Shown: positions 23,986 to 33,424, numbered from the stretch's first letter. The stretch: DNA of 64,000 nucleotides from Calliopum simillimum (GCA_951812925.1 OX638369.1:63006228-63070227), one strand, 5' to 3'. A program made the numbers and translations. The notes: generated by a model from the letters alone, not told the origin.

Positions 23986-24280
23986 TCGATTACGTAAAGA
24001 TTGACCCTATTCCACAGCAGTGATAGGCAAACAAAGACCAAGAATGCTGTGGTTGTGATCTTGGTCGTGATCTTAGTCTTGATCTCGATTACGCAAAGAT
24101 TGGCCCCATTACACAGTAGTTATAAGCAAACCGATACCAATAATGCTATGGGTTTGGTCGTGGCCTTAGCCTTGGTCGAGGGGCAAGACAACTCTATGTA
24201 GATCGAATAGCAATCTTAGTCTTGATTAATTTCTTAGCCAAGACAATATCAGTCTTAGTCTAGGCCTTGGTCTCGTGTTT
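23986..24280. mobile_element. CAAGAC-rich element, partial copy with tandem duplication
   Basis: The segment CGATTACGYAAAGATTG, CCCYATTMCACAGYAGT and AGCAAAC occurs twice, about 103 bp apart (23986 and 24089). Each is followed by ACCAAKAATGCTRTGG and GTCTTGAT-type hexamers. It belongs to the family at 14580. Confidence 0.6.
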
Positions 24281-25159
24281 CTGACGTTCTGCAAAGAGCA
24301 ACCATCTATCTATGAATGTAAGATTGGAAAAAGATTCTGGAAAAGTGTAAAGCTCTAACACATAAAAGTTACATACTGAAATACATTCAATTTCATAATG
24401 TATATGGCTCAAAACAAAAAAAGTAAAACAAGTTTTTAATATTCACCATTAAAGCCACAGCCATCTAAACTGTTGAGGTAAACAACTTTGTAATTGTGCT
24501 GCCATTAAAACATGAAAATTCTTAACGATATAAATGAGCTAATGAATTTTTAATTTTGTGCGCTAATCAATCTCTAAAAATTTCCTTAATCACTAGACTT
24601 TGACAGCAAATGAGTGCTTTTTCTTTTCATGTTGTCTTTCTGCTTCTCATCTTGAGTAGCAATAAAAGTTTGTCCCATATTAATAATTCTAACGAGTCAA
24701 GGAGAAACACGGGTCTACTGCATGTAGGTACTACCTACGTTGTAAAACTTTCTTCAAAAACAGCTTCAACATAATTTTCTACTGATTTTGCTTACAAAGA
24801 AAAACATATGCCATGCATTTTTCAATTTTTCACAAAGTGTTTCGAGCATGTAAAGTTAAACATCCAAAACAGGCAGCAGCACAACAACAATGCAAAGACA
24901 TGTACAACCCCATGTTTTCAAAGTACCCCAAACAAAAATAAAAATAAAATTTGTTGAAATAACAAATGGAAAAACAAAATCTTCCAAATATTTTACTTTC
25001 TCCGAAAAAACAAGGAAAACTTTTCTTTACACAATTAGAACGAAAATCAAGTTTTTTTTTTTATGCGGCGCATGAGATTTTCCAGATTAAATGCAAAGCT
25101 GTGTTGGAAAACTCATTGTACATGTGCATGTGTGAGACGTCTGTTTGGGTACGTACATA
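24281..25159. other. Stretch without a recognised feature
   Basis: Mixed AT-rich sequence. Frames at 24890-25160 are short and lack domains. Confidence 0.4.
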
Positions 25160-25935
25160 ACACTATGGGTCAAATAGCACATTTTTCTGGACAAAACCTA
25201 TAACTTCTATATTCCCATGGTTATTAAGTGATAATTGAATTTTATGTTGACTTTAGACTAAAAGAACAATTCTAAGAAAGATCTTAACCCTTTTACTACT
25301 GGGTAAAAATAGGTTCGTACTTCATTTTTTAAATTAATAATACATATAGACCCGCAAGGTTTTGTTTCTAGGCATTTCCGAAGTTACTTTGTGCAAAGAA
25401 TGTGAATTTGAGGCAAAATTGGGCCATCACTTCAGGATTTGGAGATGTTTGAAGTTAAATACACGAAAATTGGCTATTTTGATTATTTTTGAGGTTAGAT
25501 GCAGACTGCATAAAATTTTCATTTTGTTTTTTACCTAATCAACCTCGTTGTCCTATTCTGTTCTCTCAAAATGAGCTCATAAAAGGCGCCATTCGATAAT
25601 TCCTTCTAAAATTATGGCCGATCAAAGGTGACATCTTGAAATCCCATATAACGGGTAAAACGGCATGATGTCATCTGCGATAAGCACGTTAACGAGCTCA
25701 GCCAAAGCCATCATTATTGATTAGATGGCTGAAATTTTATCATATCATATTTATTGTATTTTGACGTCAATGGAAATACAACGTCGAAGAATGGTAAATT
25801 ATTTTTTCCCAAAACAAAAAAAATATTTGTTTATTTTGCCGTATTCTCTGTTACACTGCACACCAAAAATTCAATAGCAACACTTGAAAAAATTAGATTT
25901 TGGCCAGAAAAGTGTGCTTTTTGACCTATAGTGCA
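25160..25935. mobile_element. TIR element, TGCACTATAGGTCAAAA family, copy 2
   Basis: About 775 bp. The left end ACACTATGGGTCAAATAGCA, then CATTTTTCTGGACAAAACC, is mirrored by GATTTTGGCCAGAAAAGTGT, then GCTTTTTGACCTATAGTGCA. The interior matches copy 1 in the opposite orientation (AGAAAGATCTTAACCCTTT; TTTTTGAGGTTAGATGCAGA). It is shorter than copy 1. Confidence 0.75.
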
Positions 25936-26313
25936 TAGGTGCGGGATTTTACCACCGATGTGTTTGTGAATGGGAAGTAACGAAGAACGATTAAAAATTA
26001 GAAGAAATGTAGCACAGCAGTCAAGTAATCAATTTGAGAAAATTTAACTTTGAAATTTAATAAAAAAAACATGCATACTAACTTATGTACGAGTATGTAT
26101 AACATGTAAAAGCCAACAAACACAGCAAGACGAAATTATTTAAATATAAATACAAAGTTAAACATTTGCACAAAATACTTTGTATCAAGAGAAAACTGTT
26201 AATATAAGACTAATCCGCATGTTGGTGTAAGGGTGTCCTGAAAAGTGGAATTGAAATAGTGCAAATCAAATAATTTTCAAAAGGAAAAGAAGAAGAACTA
26301 CATACATATATAT
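25936..26313. other. Stretch without a recognised feature
   Basis: No supported gene or repeat end up to the ATAT duplication at 26310-26313. Confidence 0.4.
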
Positions 26314-26640
26314 GAGCCGGTTATTTTGAAAGTGGCCTAACCCAGTTGCAAAAGCCAGCATGCATGCTTTGTAGCATTCATGAATCATGCAAACATTTCG
26401 TAGCAATATGGAAGATTTGAGGAAAAAAAGTCTAAAATTTATTCAAATTAATTAAACCTGATTTTGAAAACAATTTTCATCTTAAAATCAGATATATGAA
26501 AATACGATATAAAATCAAATAATATAAAACTCCTTTTGATATTCTTTTGTACTCATGAATCATGTTTAACTTGAGTTTTTATATGAAGTGAAGTGAAGTC
26601 AACATTTTTTATGTCACAAAAAATAAAAACAAAAATAAAT

Positions 26641-27393
26641 CGATCAGACGCTAAAGGCAATTTCCTCCATATCATCCATAATATCATAGTTATAGATTGT
26701 AATACGATAATAAATGATATAGCGCTTATAATTCTGAATCGCAGAATCGATTTCAAAGGTAAACTTCCAGTAGATTCGTCTAGTAACTTTGGGATATAAT
26801 ATGATGTTAATAAATTTATTTTTAGAGCATATCAGAGCAATACCAATATCAGAAGAATCAAGAACTAATTATCGAAGCGAGTAATTTGCTTCGAATTACG
26901 GTCATACGGAAAATGGTAAGATACTTATGAATGTTTTTGGAATATATTGTTAATTTTCTAGTGATATTTGAAATGGTTATTTTGAAAGTGGCCTAAAACA
27001 TTATAGTGTAAAAGTAATGTCATATACAGCATGTGCCATAATAATAGGCCCAATTTTATTCTTTTCCAACAAAATGGCAGCCTATTCATATTATAACATT
27101 ACTTTTGCTATCGAATGGACTTAGGCAACTTTCAAAATAACCGGCTCATTTATTTATTATTCTCAAGCCATTCTTTTAAATTTCGCAATATTATTTATTG
27201 TATTTATTTCACAGGATCTACTTTTGACGTCCTAAAGTGTGCTGGAATGCCGCATAAAGATTTCTCAGTATGCCAAGATATCTTTAACCGTGCAAATATA
27301 TCACCACTATATTACATCTGCTCCGCGGGTAAAGGGTTTCATAATTCTTGTTACGAAGATTCTGGTGGTACTGACATAATTTTTTTATTATAA
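26641..27393 (+). pseudogene. Trypsin-like serine protease (S1) fragment with introns
   Basis: Three exon-like blocks join in phase. Block A (about 26641-26758) reads NFLHIIHNIIVIDCNT, then INDIALIILNRRIDFK; NDIAL is the family's catalytic-Asp motif. An intron of 67 bp (26759-26825, GTAAAC...TTTTTAG) follows. Block B (26826-26915) reads HIRAIPISEESRTNYRSE, a stop codon, then FASNYGHTEN, matching the usual V-A-I-PL ... C-ASGWG-T stretch. The stop replaces the Cys and NY replaces GW. The second intron (26916-27214) has a GTAAGA donor and TTTCACAG acceptor and contains a 178-bp MITE. Block C (27215-27393) reads STFDVLKCAGMPHKDFSVCQ ... ICSAGKGFHNSCYEDSGG, the catalytic-Ser region, with E replacing G before DSGG. 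It stops 7 codons after that. The His exon and the C-terminus are absent. AATAAA occurs at 27419. It cannot make an active protease. Confidence 0.8.
26970..27147. mobile_element. MITE, GAGCCGG subfamily, 178 bp
   Basis: The right end complement reads GAGCCGGTTATTTTGAAAGT plus TGCCTAA; the left end (GAAATGGTTATTTTGAAAGT) is the same with small changes. The core AAAAGTAATGTCATATA is mirrored by TATTATAACATTACTTTTG. The 4-bp duplication ATTT is on both sides (26966-26969, 27148-27151). It sits in the second intron of the protease fragment. Confidence 0.85.
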
Positions 27394-27475
27394 CGTAACA
27401 ATGTAAATAATAACTTTTAATAAAATTGTTTATAACGATAATTCTTACTTAGTTTTTTACACTTAAAATAAGGTT

Positions 27476-27810
27476 TTCATGAAAAAACTGTTCGAAATCA
27501 TGAATGAATCATGTATGGAAACGAAAACATGAAGAAGTTGTCTTTAAGCAGCAGTGAATCATGTATAATAGGGTTTTCATGAAACATTTATTCAAAAGCA
27601 TGAAAGAATCATGGATATTATAGAATAGAAAACATGATATATGTATTCTAGAGCATGAGCAAATCAGGAATAGAAAACATGATTGTAGCATTCAAAATCA
27701 TTTTTTGAGCATGCATGATTTCCTATGACATGCCTGTACAAAAAAGAAACGAACGAGCATTTAGGACGGCATGCATGCCAAGCACCTCAAAGAGGCATGA
27801 TTCATGCTTC
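27476..27810. repeat. Degenerate CATG-rich tandem array, period about 50 bp
   Basis: Successive units contain AATCATG and, about 20-30 bp later, AAAACATGA or TTTTCATGA. Units start near 27499, 27545, 27606, 27660 and 27700. Neighbouring units are only partly similar. Confidence 0.6.
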
Positions 27811-28102
27811 TATCATGTTTATTTTTGCAACTGGGAAGTCAATTCAAGTAATGTAACAATATAAATTGGCTAACATTTTATTCAGAATGAATAAATTTCG
27901 GCTCTGTTTTCACAGAAAGTTTATCTCATGGTGCGAAATAGATGTTCTTATGTTGAAAAAATTATGTCGTTCAAAAAACTGATAATTATGGCGGTTCCAC
28001 TCAAAAGCGGAAAAAAATTACCGGCCAAAAAAAAGGGGCCAAAAAATAGCGGCCAAATAAAAAAGGGGCCAAAAATGGTTAAAGTGTTAAACTATCATTA
28101 TT

Positions 28103-28363
28103 TTGTTAAAAATCAAAGACAATCCAAACATCTGGAAGTTTATCTCTACACTTCAGCAGGAACATTCTTTGGCAAGTCTTGCTACTACTCAAGATGCTGC
28201 TGGTGCAGAACCAGAACAGTCTCGCAAGCGATATCGAGAAACTAACATTCGCCTCAAGACTGTAGTTTCTGGATTTGAACCCAAATGGGTAACTGAAGAT
28301 CTCACTCATGCTGAAATTTATGAAAACTTAACTAATGTCAGCAATCACATTCACTATAAATAA
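28103..28363 (+). pseudogene. MULE transposase C-terminal remnant
   Basis: An 86-codon frame inside the Foldback element. DNPNIWKFISTLQQEHSLAS, then AGAEPEQSRKRYRETNIRLK and TVVSGF, resembles the region after the catalytic core of insect MULE/FLYWCH-type transposases. There a NPxIWKFIxxLxxEQ helix is followed by RRKRYRDxxxRLKxxVxxY. The DDE core and zinc finger are absent, so it is non-functional. The 9-bp duplication around the element supports the superfamily independently. Confidence 0.65.
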
Positions 28364-28379
28364 CTTCATTGTACTTCTA

Positions 28380-28711
28380 CCCTTTCGAACCGGCTGGGAC
28401 AATATATCCCAAAAATTTTTTAATAAATACTTTTGAATAATATAACTCGGTTATTAACGACACTTTAATTGAATGAATTAATAAAATTAATGCAATTTTT
28501 AGTAACCACTGCTTTTTCTTATAACCACTCCAAGGACATTGTATCCCGAAAATTCGAATTAAAAACATCTGTTTGGAGTATAGACTAGAAGGGCCTCTGG
28601 CAGTGAAAATTTGAATTTGAAGACGGTCAAACATTTTACTTAAATTTAGTTTCTAAGATTAACCAATACCAAATATTGTGTACCCCACAGTTTTCTTCCG
28701 GGTCGAAAGGG
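28380..28711. mobile_element. piggyBac-like MITE, 332 bp, copy 1
   Basis: The ends CCCTTTCGAACCGGCTGGGA and, in complement, CCCTTTCGACCCGG are inverted. TTAA follows on the right (28712-28715); the left site has decayed to TCTA. The interior matches copy 2 (35804-36135) along its whole length. It is inserted in the Foldback element just after the MULE remnant. Confidence 0.9.
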
Positions 28712-29389
28712 TTAACTAACTTTTTCCATTTATTATTTACACAATTTGTCAATTTACTTTACTATTTTACCTAATGTCTTTGATTTTTAACAAAATAATG
28801 ATAATTTAACACTTTAACCATTTTTGGCCCCTTTTTTATTTGGCCGCTATTTTTTGGCCCCTTTTTGTATTTGGCCCCTTTTTTATTTGGCCGCTATTTT
28901 TTGGCCCCTTTTTGTTGGCCGCTATTTTTTGGCCGCTATTTTTTTGGCCGCTTTTGAGTACCACCAATTATGGCACATATTGTGTATGACATTATAGACT
29001 AAGGTCAATTGCAAAATAACTGGCTCATGTATTTCTGAAAAGAAATATGTTTGTTTTTTTCAACTTAAAGTTTCAGTTCATACAAAGCTGGCGAATAATT
29101 CAAAACTAGTAAGGGTGTTGCCTTTGGCCTGGCTAAACATTAAATACCCTACACAGCAGTATTTTCAAAATTTTGCTTATGTGGGAGGTGCCACGCCCTC
29201 TTGCCGAATTCACCCAGTTTTTTCTCAGAGTTTGAATTCATAGTTCTTAGTATTTGAGTGAAATGTGGTTGGACTATCTCAAAAAATGTTTTCAGCATTT
29301 TGAAGCTTTTGCTTATATGGGAGGTGACACGCCCTCTTATCCAACTTTATCGAGTTTTTCCTTGAAGCTTGCATTTATAATTCTTAGTA

Positions 29390-30281
29390 TTGGGTGTACA
29401 ACTTAAAAACCGGAATTTGATGGTGGATGTTCGTACTAACAAATATGGTGAAAGCTCGAGCTTTATATATATGTCATTTTGAAGGTACATTTGACAGCTG
29501 TCAAAATCAGTCAACAAAACAATTTTATCTTGTGTGCATCACTATTATTTCTCACGATGAATAACTTCGAAAATTGGAGAAAAAGACAGCATTTGCGGGG
29601 GGGTTCTAGTGGGTCATTTTTTTGCAAAGAAAACAGCTGCCGAAAGTCATCGCATTCTTGTAGAAGTTTATGGGGACTATGCTCCAGCTGAATCAAGCTG
29701 TCGTGAGTGGTTTAAAAGTGGTTATATTGATGTCGAAGACAAAGAACGTCCTGGTCAGGATCAGCTTGATGTGATCCATTATGAGCTGTTGCCAGGTGGC
29801 CAAACCATTAATGCTCAATTCTATCGTCAAAAATTGATCCAATTGAAGCAGAAAATCCAGGCAGAGCGGCCAACGTATGCGACCAGACATGAGTCAATCA
29901 TTTTCCACCTCGATAACGCTCGGCCACATATTGCTGCCCCAGTCAAAAATTACCTGGAAAACAACGGATGGGAAATTTTGCCTCACCCGCTTTATAGCCC
30001 AGACCTTGCACCATCAGACTACCATTTGTTCCAATCGATGCAGAATGCCCTATCAGGAATACGCTTCACTTAAGTTCAAGATATCGAAAATTGGCTCGAT
30101 TCATTTTTGGCCGCCAAGCCGGCGCAATTTTTTTGGGATGGAATTCATAAATTACCTGAAAGATGGGGAAATGTTGTAGCTTCCAATGGACAATACTTTG
30201 AATAAAATATATTGTAACATTTTTCCAAAATAAAGCATCAAATTTCGCTAAAAAATTCCGGTTTTTAAGTCGTACACCCAA
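29390..30281 (+). mobile_element. mariner element, internally deleted (892 bp)
   Basis: TIRs of about 28 bp: TTGGGTGTACRACTTAAAAA, then CCGGAATTT, at both ends. The target duplication TA is present (29388-29389, 30282-30283). It carries a broken transposase. At 892 bp it is shorter than a typical mariner of about 1.3 kb. It is inserted in a DINE-1-like copy. Confidence 0.92.
29557..30205 (+). pseudogene. mariner transposase, deleted and broken
   Basis: It starts MNNFENWRKRQHLRG (ATG at 29557). A G-run frameshift near 29600 follows, then GHFFAKKTAAESHRILVEVY, YAPAESSCREWFKSG and DVEDKERPGQ (the N-terminal helix-turn-helix part). A large deletion then joins directly to QLDVIHYELLPGGQTIN. The first catalytic Asp is lost. 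The second (HLDNARPH) and third (SPDLAPSDYHLF) remain at the spacing of the DD34D mariner triad. A TAA at 30072 interrupts the last part, which stays open in the same frame afterwards (WLDSFLAAKPAQFFWDGIHK to QYFE, 30205). It is dead by deletion, frameshift and nonsense change. Confidence 0.92.
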
Positions 30282-30284
30282 TAT

Positions 30285-30540
30285 GAGGAGTTATTTTTCA
30301 AAAGGGCATATAACCAAAACGAGGCAAAAGTAATATCATACACATTATTTACAAAATAATTGGTTATTGGATAAATTTGATTTTTTTTAACTAAATGCCA
30401 TTAGTTCCACGCTATCAGGTAAACTCCTCGTGAAAACAGAATCCAACTTTATTTATTTTGTAACAAAGTATAAGGCAGTTAATATTATGACATTAATTTT
30501 GCCTCGTTTTGTTTATAAGCCCTTTTGAAAATCACTCCTC
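30285..30540. mobile_element. MITE, GAGGAGT family, copy 2
   Basis: 256 bp; ends and core as in copy 1 (GAGGAGTTATTTTTCAAAAG; GAGGCAAAAGTAATATCATA). Flanks are ATAT and ATGT. It inserted at or beside the TA left by the mariner, inside the same DINE-1-like copy. Confidence 0.88.
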
Positions 30541-30624
30541 ATGTACTTTTCTATATCTGCCACGTCCCCTTCTCTGCGTTACAAACGGAAGGACAAAGTG
30601 AATACACCCTGGGTGCAGGATATT

Positions 30625-31320
30625 ATGAGTCCCGTATTTTAATGTAATTTAACTAAGATTGCTATGCTTCCTTAATCTTGAAACTGAAAGGGAGCTAAAA
30701 ATATCTGGTAGGAGACTCAACAAGAAATAGATATAAATAAAGCCCGCTGAGAGTTTTCTTTCGTATGAATAAAATTAGTTAATAGAAGAAACCTATCTAT
30801 GAAACCTAGATGACAACTAAAATCAGATGATATTGAGGTCTAAATTTAACATAAATATCTACTAGAAGTAAATAAGAGGGAATGGAATTTCCATTGCAAA
30901 ATTACAAAGGGCCGTAAATTTATTCCAATAAACTTCAAAATAATCCCTCCCAAATTATTGCCGATAACCTTATTTTTCCAGTGAAATTTTCCTTCCAGAA
31001 AATTTTTTTTTACGATTGCAAACTAAGGAGTAAGAGAATTAATTCTCGGGAATATATAAGTTAAGGCCCATATACTTATTTCAAAACGATATAGTGACAG
31101 AGTTGTTTGAAACTTTTATTGCATGCAGTGTATTTAATTTTTGGACAGGCCAAAGACATCACCCTTACTACTTAGGTTTATGTTTTTGATACACTCTTAC
31201 ATTTAGCATATGGAAAATGTATGCATACATACATACATACTAACATACATATGTGTAAGTTGGCCGAAGTCGTTGTCAGTAGTAAAAATAAAAAAACAAA
31301 ACGTAGAACTAAATTAGTAC
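30625..31320. other. Stretch with a CATA microsatellite
   Basis: No supported gene. An ACAT/CATA tetranucleotide tract lies near 31224-31250. Confidence 0.4.
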
Positions 31321-31327
31321 AACTCGT

Positions 31328-31333
31328 TCAGTA
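31328..31333 (+). promoter_or_regulatory. Candidate initiator (TCAGTA)
   Basis: TCAGTA matches the arthropod initiator consensus (TCAGTY-like). It lies about 290 bp upstream of an ATG and a strong 5' splice site. No TATA box at the expected distance is obvious. Weak evidence by itself. Confidence 0.25.
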
Positions 31334-31622
31334 TTCAGCTGCTCATTCAGCAATTCAGCAACATTTTAACTAAACTTTTCACATTCAAACAACATTCATA
31401 TCCGTAGCATTTCGTATGAAAGTGCTATGAGTTGCTGCCGGACTGAAGAACCCAAACCATATACTCTCCTTTTACAAAAATGGATCTCAAACCCTTCTGA
31501 GCAAACGAGAATGTTAGTTGAGTTGACTTCAGACTCTGTGAAAAGTTGAAAAGTTGAAAAACTTAAAAGTTTGATTAAGATTTCGCCCGAGGTACTGCGG
31601 ACGGACCCAAGCAGCTCAGCTC

Positions 31623-31895
31623 ATGGCGAGCGTAAATAAAACTGTAAACGTAAGTAATGAAAATTTAACTCCCAACCTACAACACATGGAGTTTTCCTGC
31701 AAAAACACCCAACATACAGTTGAAAATTCCAATTGAAAATATTAGTTTTAAAGAAATATTCAACCAAAGAAAAAATAAAAAGAGAAAAGTTTTTCATTTA
31801 GCCCAGTATGGGTAAACAGCAGTCGAGTAGTGGGCAGAAGGTTTCTGCTTTGGTTTCGCAGTCACTCAATAGTTGTGGAGGAGTTAATGGCTGAG
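31623..31895 (+). other. Candidate short first exons of a plus-strand transcript
   Basis: ATGGCGAGCGTAAATAAAAC (31623) leads to a 5' splice site AAAC|GTAAGT at 31650. An acceptor-like TTTTTCATTTAG ends at 31801. The next block holds an in-frame ATGGGTAAACAGCAG (31808) and runs to a second strong donor, TGAG|GTAAGTG, at 31896. Joined in phase the frame gives about 37 codons (MASVNKTVN ... GKQQSSSGQKVSALV ... CGGVNG) and ends at the TGA just before the second donor. It could be a 5' UTR with an upstream ORF, or a non-coding first exon. The region is free of recognisable repeats. I do not recognise the peptide. Confidence 0.35.
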
Positions 31896-32078
31896 GTAAG
31901 TGCAGAAAATCATGTTGCTTTCGTGTGCCTAACAATGTACTTTTGGCACTTTATAATTAATTTGGTCAATAGTTCTTAGAGGCTCTGCAAATTTAAAAAA
32001 TTAGGGATAACAATAGTGCTGAGCTAGAGAAAAAACGCTAACGATTGAAATTATCTTCACGAGTTTGAGCGGAGATGT

Positions 32079-32210
32079 GGGGTCGAATCGCCGCATCAGT
32101 AAACGTACAATTTATGACGGAAAGTCATGTGTTCCGCATGTATTTCTCATTACGAAATGCATGATTTTACGTCACGAGCTGTACGTTCACTGATGCGGCG
32201 ATTCAAGCCC
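32079..32210. repeat. 132-bp hairpin MITE
   Basis: GGGTCGAATCGCCGCATCAG plus TAAACGTACA is mirrored by TGTACGTTCACTGATGCGGC plus GATTCAAGCCC. The loop is short. No clear duplication of flanks. Confidence 0.8.
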
Positions 32211-32442
32211 TGATGTTTTTTCTGTATTCTTCGTATCAAAATTTTATTCAAGGCTTTTTATAGATTGTTACAGCCAAATAAAACTCATTAGAAAAATAGG
32301 CGGCGGCACGCCCCAGTGTTTCACGTAGAACAAGCTAAATGGAAAAAATTCATTAACAGATATCTAAATATTAGTAATGTTGAAAAATTTCTTAGGTTAA
32401 AACACTATGCAACAGCCAAATCTCCCAGTGAATGCTGCTATC

Positions 32443-33306
32443 CATTTCATATGTAAAATGGGCTGCTGATTCCGAAAATCGCATTATTTTTTTTTTTTTT
32501 CGTGTCGTTTTCGAGATATCGGTCATTTTCGGTTTTCGGAACAAAAAAAAAAGATAGTTCCATTTAAATACAAATATCTCAAGAACTAATGTTTGTATTC
32601 AAATGTATTGTATGTCATATTAAAGGTAATTAAATTACCTACAAATGATATTCACATCACTTTTTGGCTGGTTTGTTAGTTTCGGCGAAATAAATTGATT
32701 TCTAAAAAAATATATCAACTGCAGATTTTTTTTTTGTATCATAGACTATATATTTGTGAAGAAAATAAGATACCACTTAAAAAAATCCATGGAATAATGC
32801 AAAAGTTGTATACGATTCATTGAAAAGTTACCGAAATGCGTTTTTCCCTATTTTTTTTCGTTTTTTTGTGATAAACTGTTCGATAATTAAAACTTTTTGT
32901 AAAACACATGAGAAAATCCAAAAAATTCTTAAAGTAGGCGTTAAAAAAAAAATACCCGTGTCTCGTCATTTTTCTCCAGCACGTCAGATTTTTTTTTAAT
33001 CGATTTTTGAAGTTTTTTAATCCACTGTACATGAAAAATACCAAAATAGCGCATCTTGTGTTAAATCAATGAATTTAACTAATGATCCTTACATTTGAGG
33101 TGTATGTATTATATGCAGGATATTACGAGGAATATTTTTGTAGAAAATTTTAACCCTTGTAGAATACAAACATTGTATTTAAATGGAACTATTTTTTTTT
33201 TTTTTGGTCCAAAAACCGAAAATGACCGATATCTCGAAAACGACACGAAATAAAAAAAAAACTAATGCGATTTTCGGAATCAGCAGCCCATTTTACATAT
33301 AAAATG
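32443..33306. mobile_element. Foldback/TIR element, arms about 160-180 bp
   Basis: The ends ATTTYATATGTAAAATGGGC plus TGCTGATTCCGAAAATCGC mirror each other. The arms continue through CGAGATATCGGTCATTTTCG and GTTCCATTTAAATACAA. The interior 32905-33160 is repeated at 50398-50660 (ATGAGAAAATCCAAAAAATT, TACCCGTGTCT, CTCCAGCACGTCA). Confidence 0.82.
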
Positions 33307-33424
33307 AATAATGGCATTCCCTGGGGAAAAATTTTTTACTCATTTGTTGCATAGTGAAGTTTACCGAAATATGGCCAATGGAACATGGAAATTTTCTTTA
33401 TATGGTCAGAAACACTCAAAACCA

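Larger units (their letters stand above)
26341..27835. mobile_element. CATG-rich TIR element carrying a captured protease fragment
   Basis: The ends are CCCAGTTGCAAAA (26341) and its complement TTTTGCAACTGGG (27823-27835). Subterminal GCATKMATGAATCATGC occurs on both sides. The right third is an array of degenerate CATG-containing units. The interior carries three exon-like segments of a serine protease, and a small MITE inside one intron. No clear TSD longer than AA. There is no transposase, so it moves (or moved) in trans if it is a transposon at all. Confidence 0.6.
27993..28965. mobile_element. Foldback (FB/NOF-like) element of the MULE superfamily
   Basis: Long inverted arms (27993 to about 28125 and about 28775-28965) are built of subrepeats GGCCAAAAAATAGC and GGCCAAATAAAAAAGG with GGGGCC joints. 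The right arm has more units than the left. The outer ends are GGTTCCACTCAAAAGCGG and, in complement, GGTGGTACTCAAAAGCGG. A perfect 9-bp duplication, AATTATGGC, flanks the element (27984-27992 and 28966-28974); 9 bp is the MULE signature. The centre carries a transposase remnant (28103-28363) and a later piggyBac-like MITE (28380-28711). FB elements of Drosophila have the same structure and are placed with MULE-NOF elements. Confidence 0.88.
26314..29026. mobile_element. Host MITE (GAGCCGG family) blown apart by later insertions
   Basis: The left end GAGCCGGTTATTTTGAAAGT plus GGCCTAA (26314) pairs with a right end at 29000-29026 whose complement reads GAGCCAGTTATTTTGCAATT plus GACC. Flanks are ATAT and ATGT, a 4-bp duplication with one change. 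Between the insertions, 27836-27983 and 28975-29000 still carry MITE core motifs (GTAATGTAACA; GTTTTCACAGAAAGT; TGTATGACATTATA). Two large elements are inserted, at 26341-27835 and 27993-28965. Confidence 0.65.
29105..30624 (+). mobile_element. DINE-1-like copy interrupted by a mariner and a MITE
   Basis: The 5' part (29105-29389: ACTAGTAAGGGTGTTGCCTT, GGCCTGGC, then two body units with GGGAGGTGMCACGCCCTCTT) and the 3' part (30543-30624: TTTTCTATATCTGCCACG, GGAAGGACAAAGTGAATACA, CCCTGGGTG) belong to one copy. They are separated by a mariner (29390-30281) and a MITE (30285-30540). Its central block and tetranucleotide tract are missing. Confidence 0.75.

Noticed and set aside
27476..27810. CRISPR-like array
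   Set aside because: Units are degenerate, lack a constant repeat with unique spacers, and the DNA is clearly eukaryotic.
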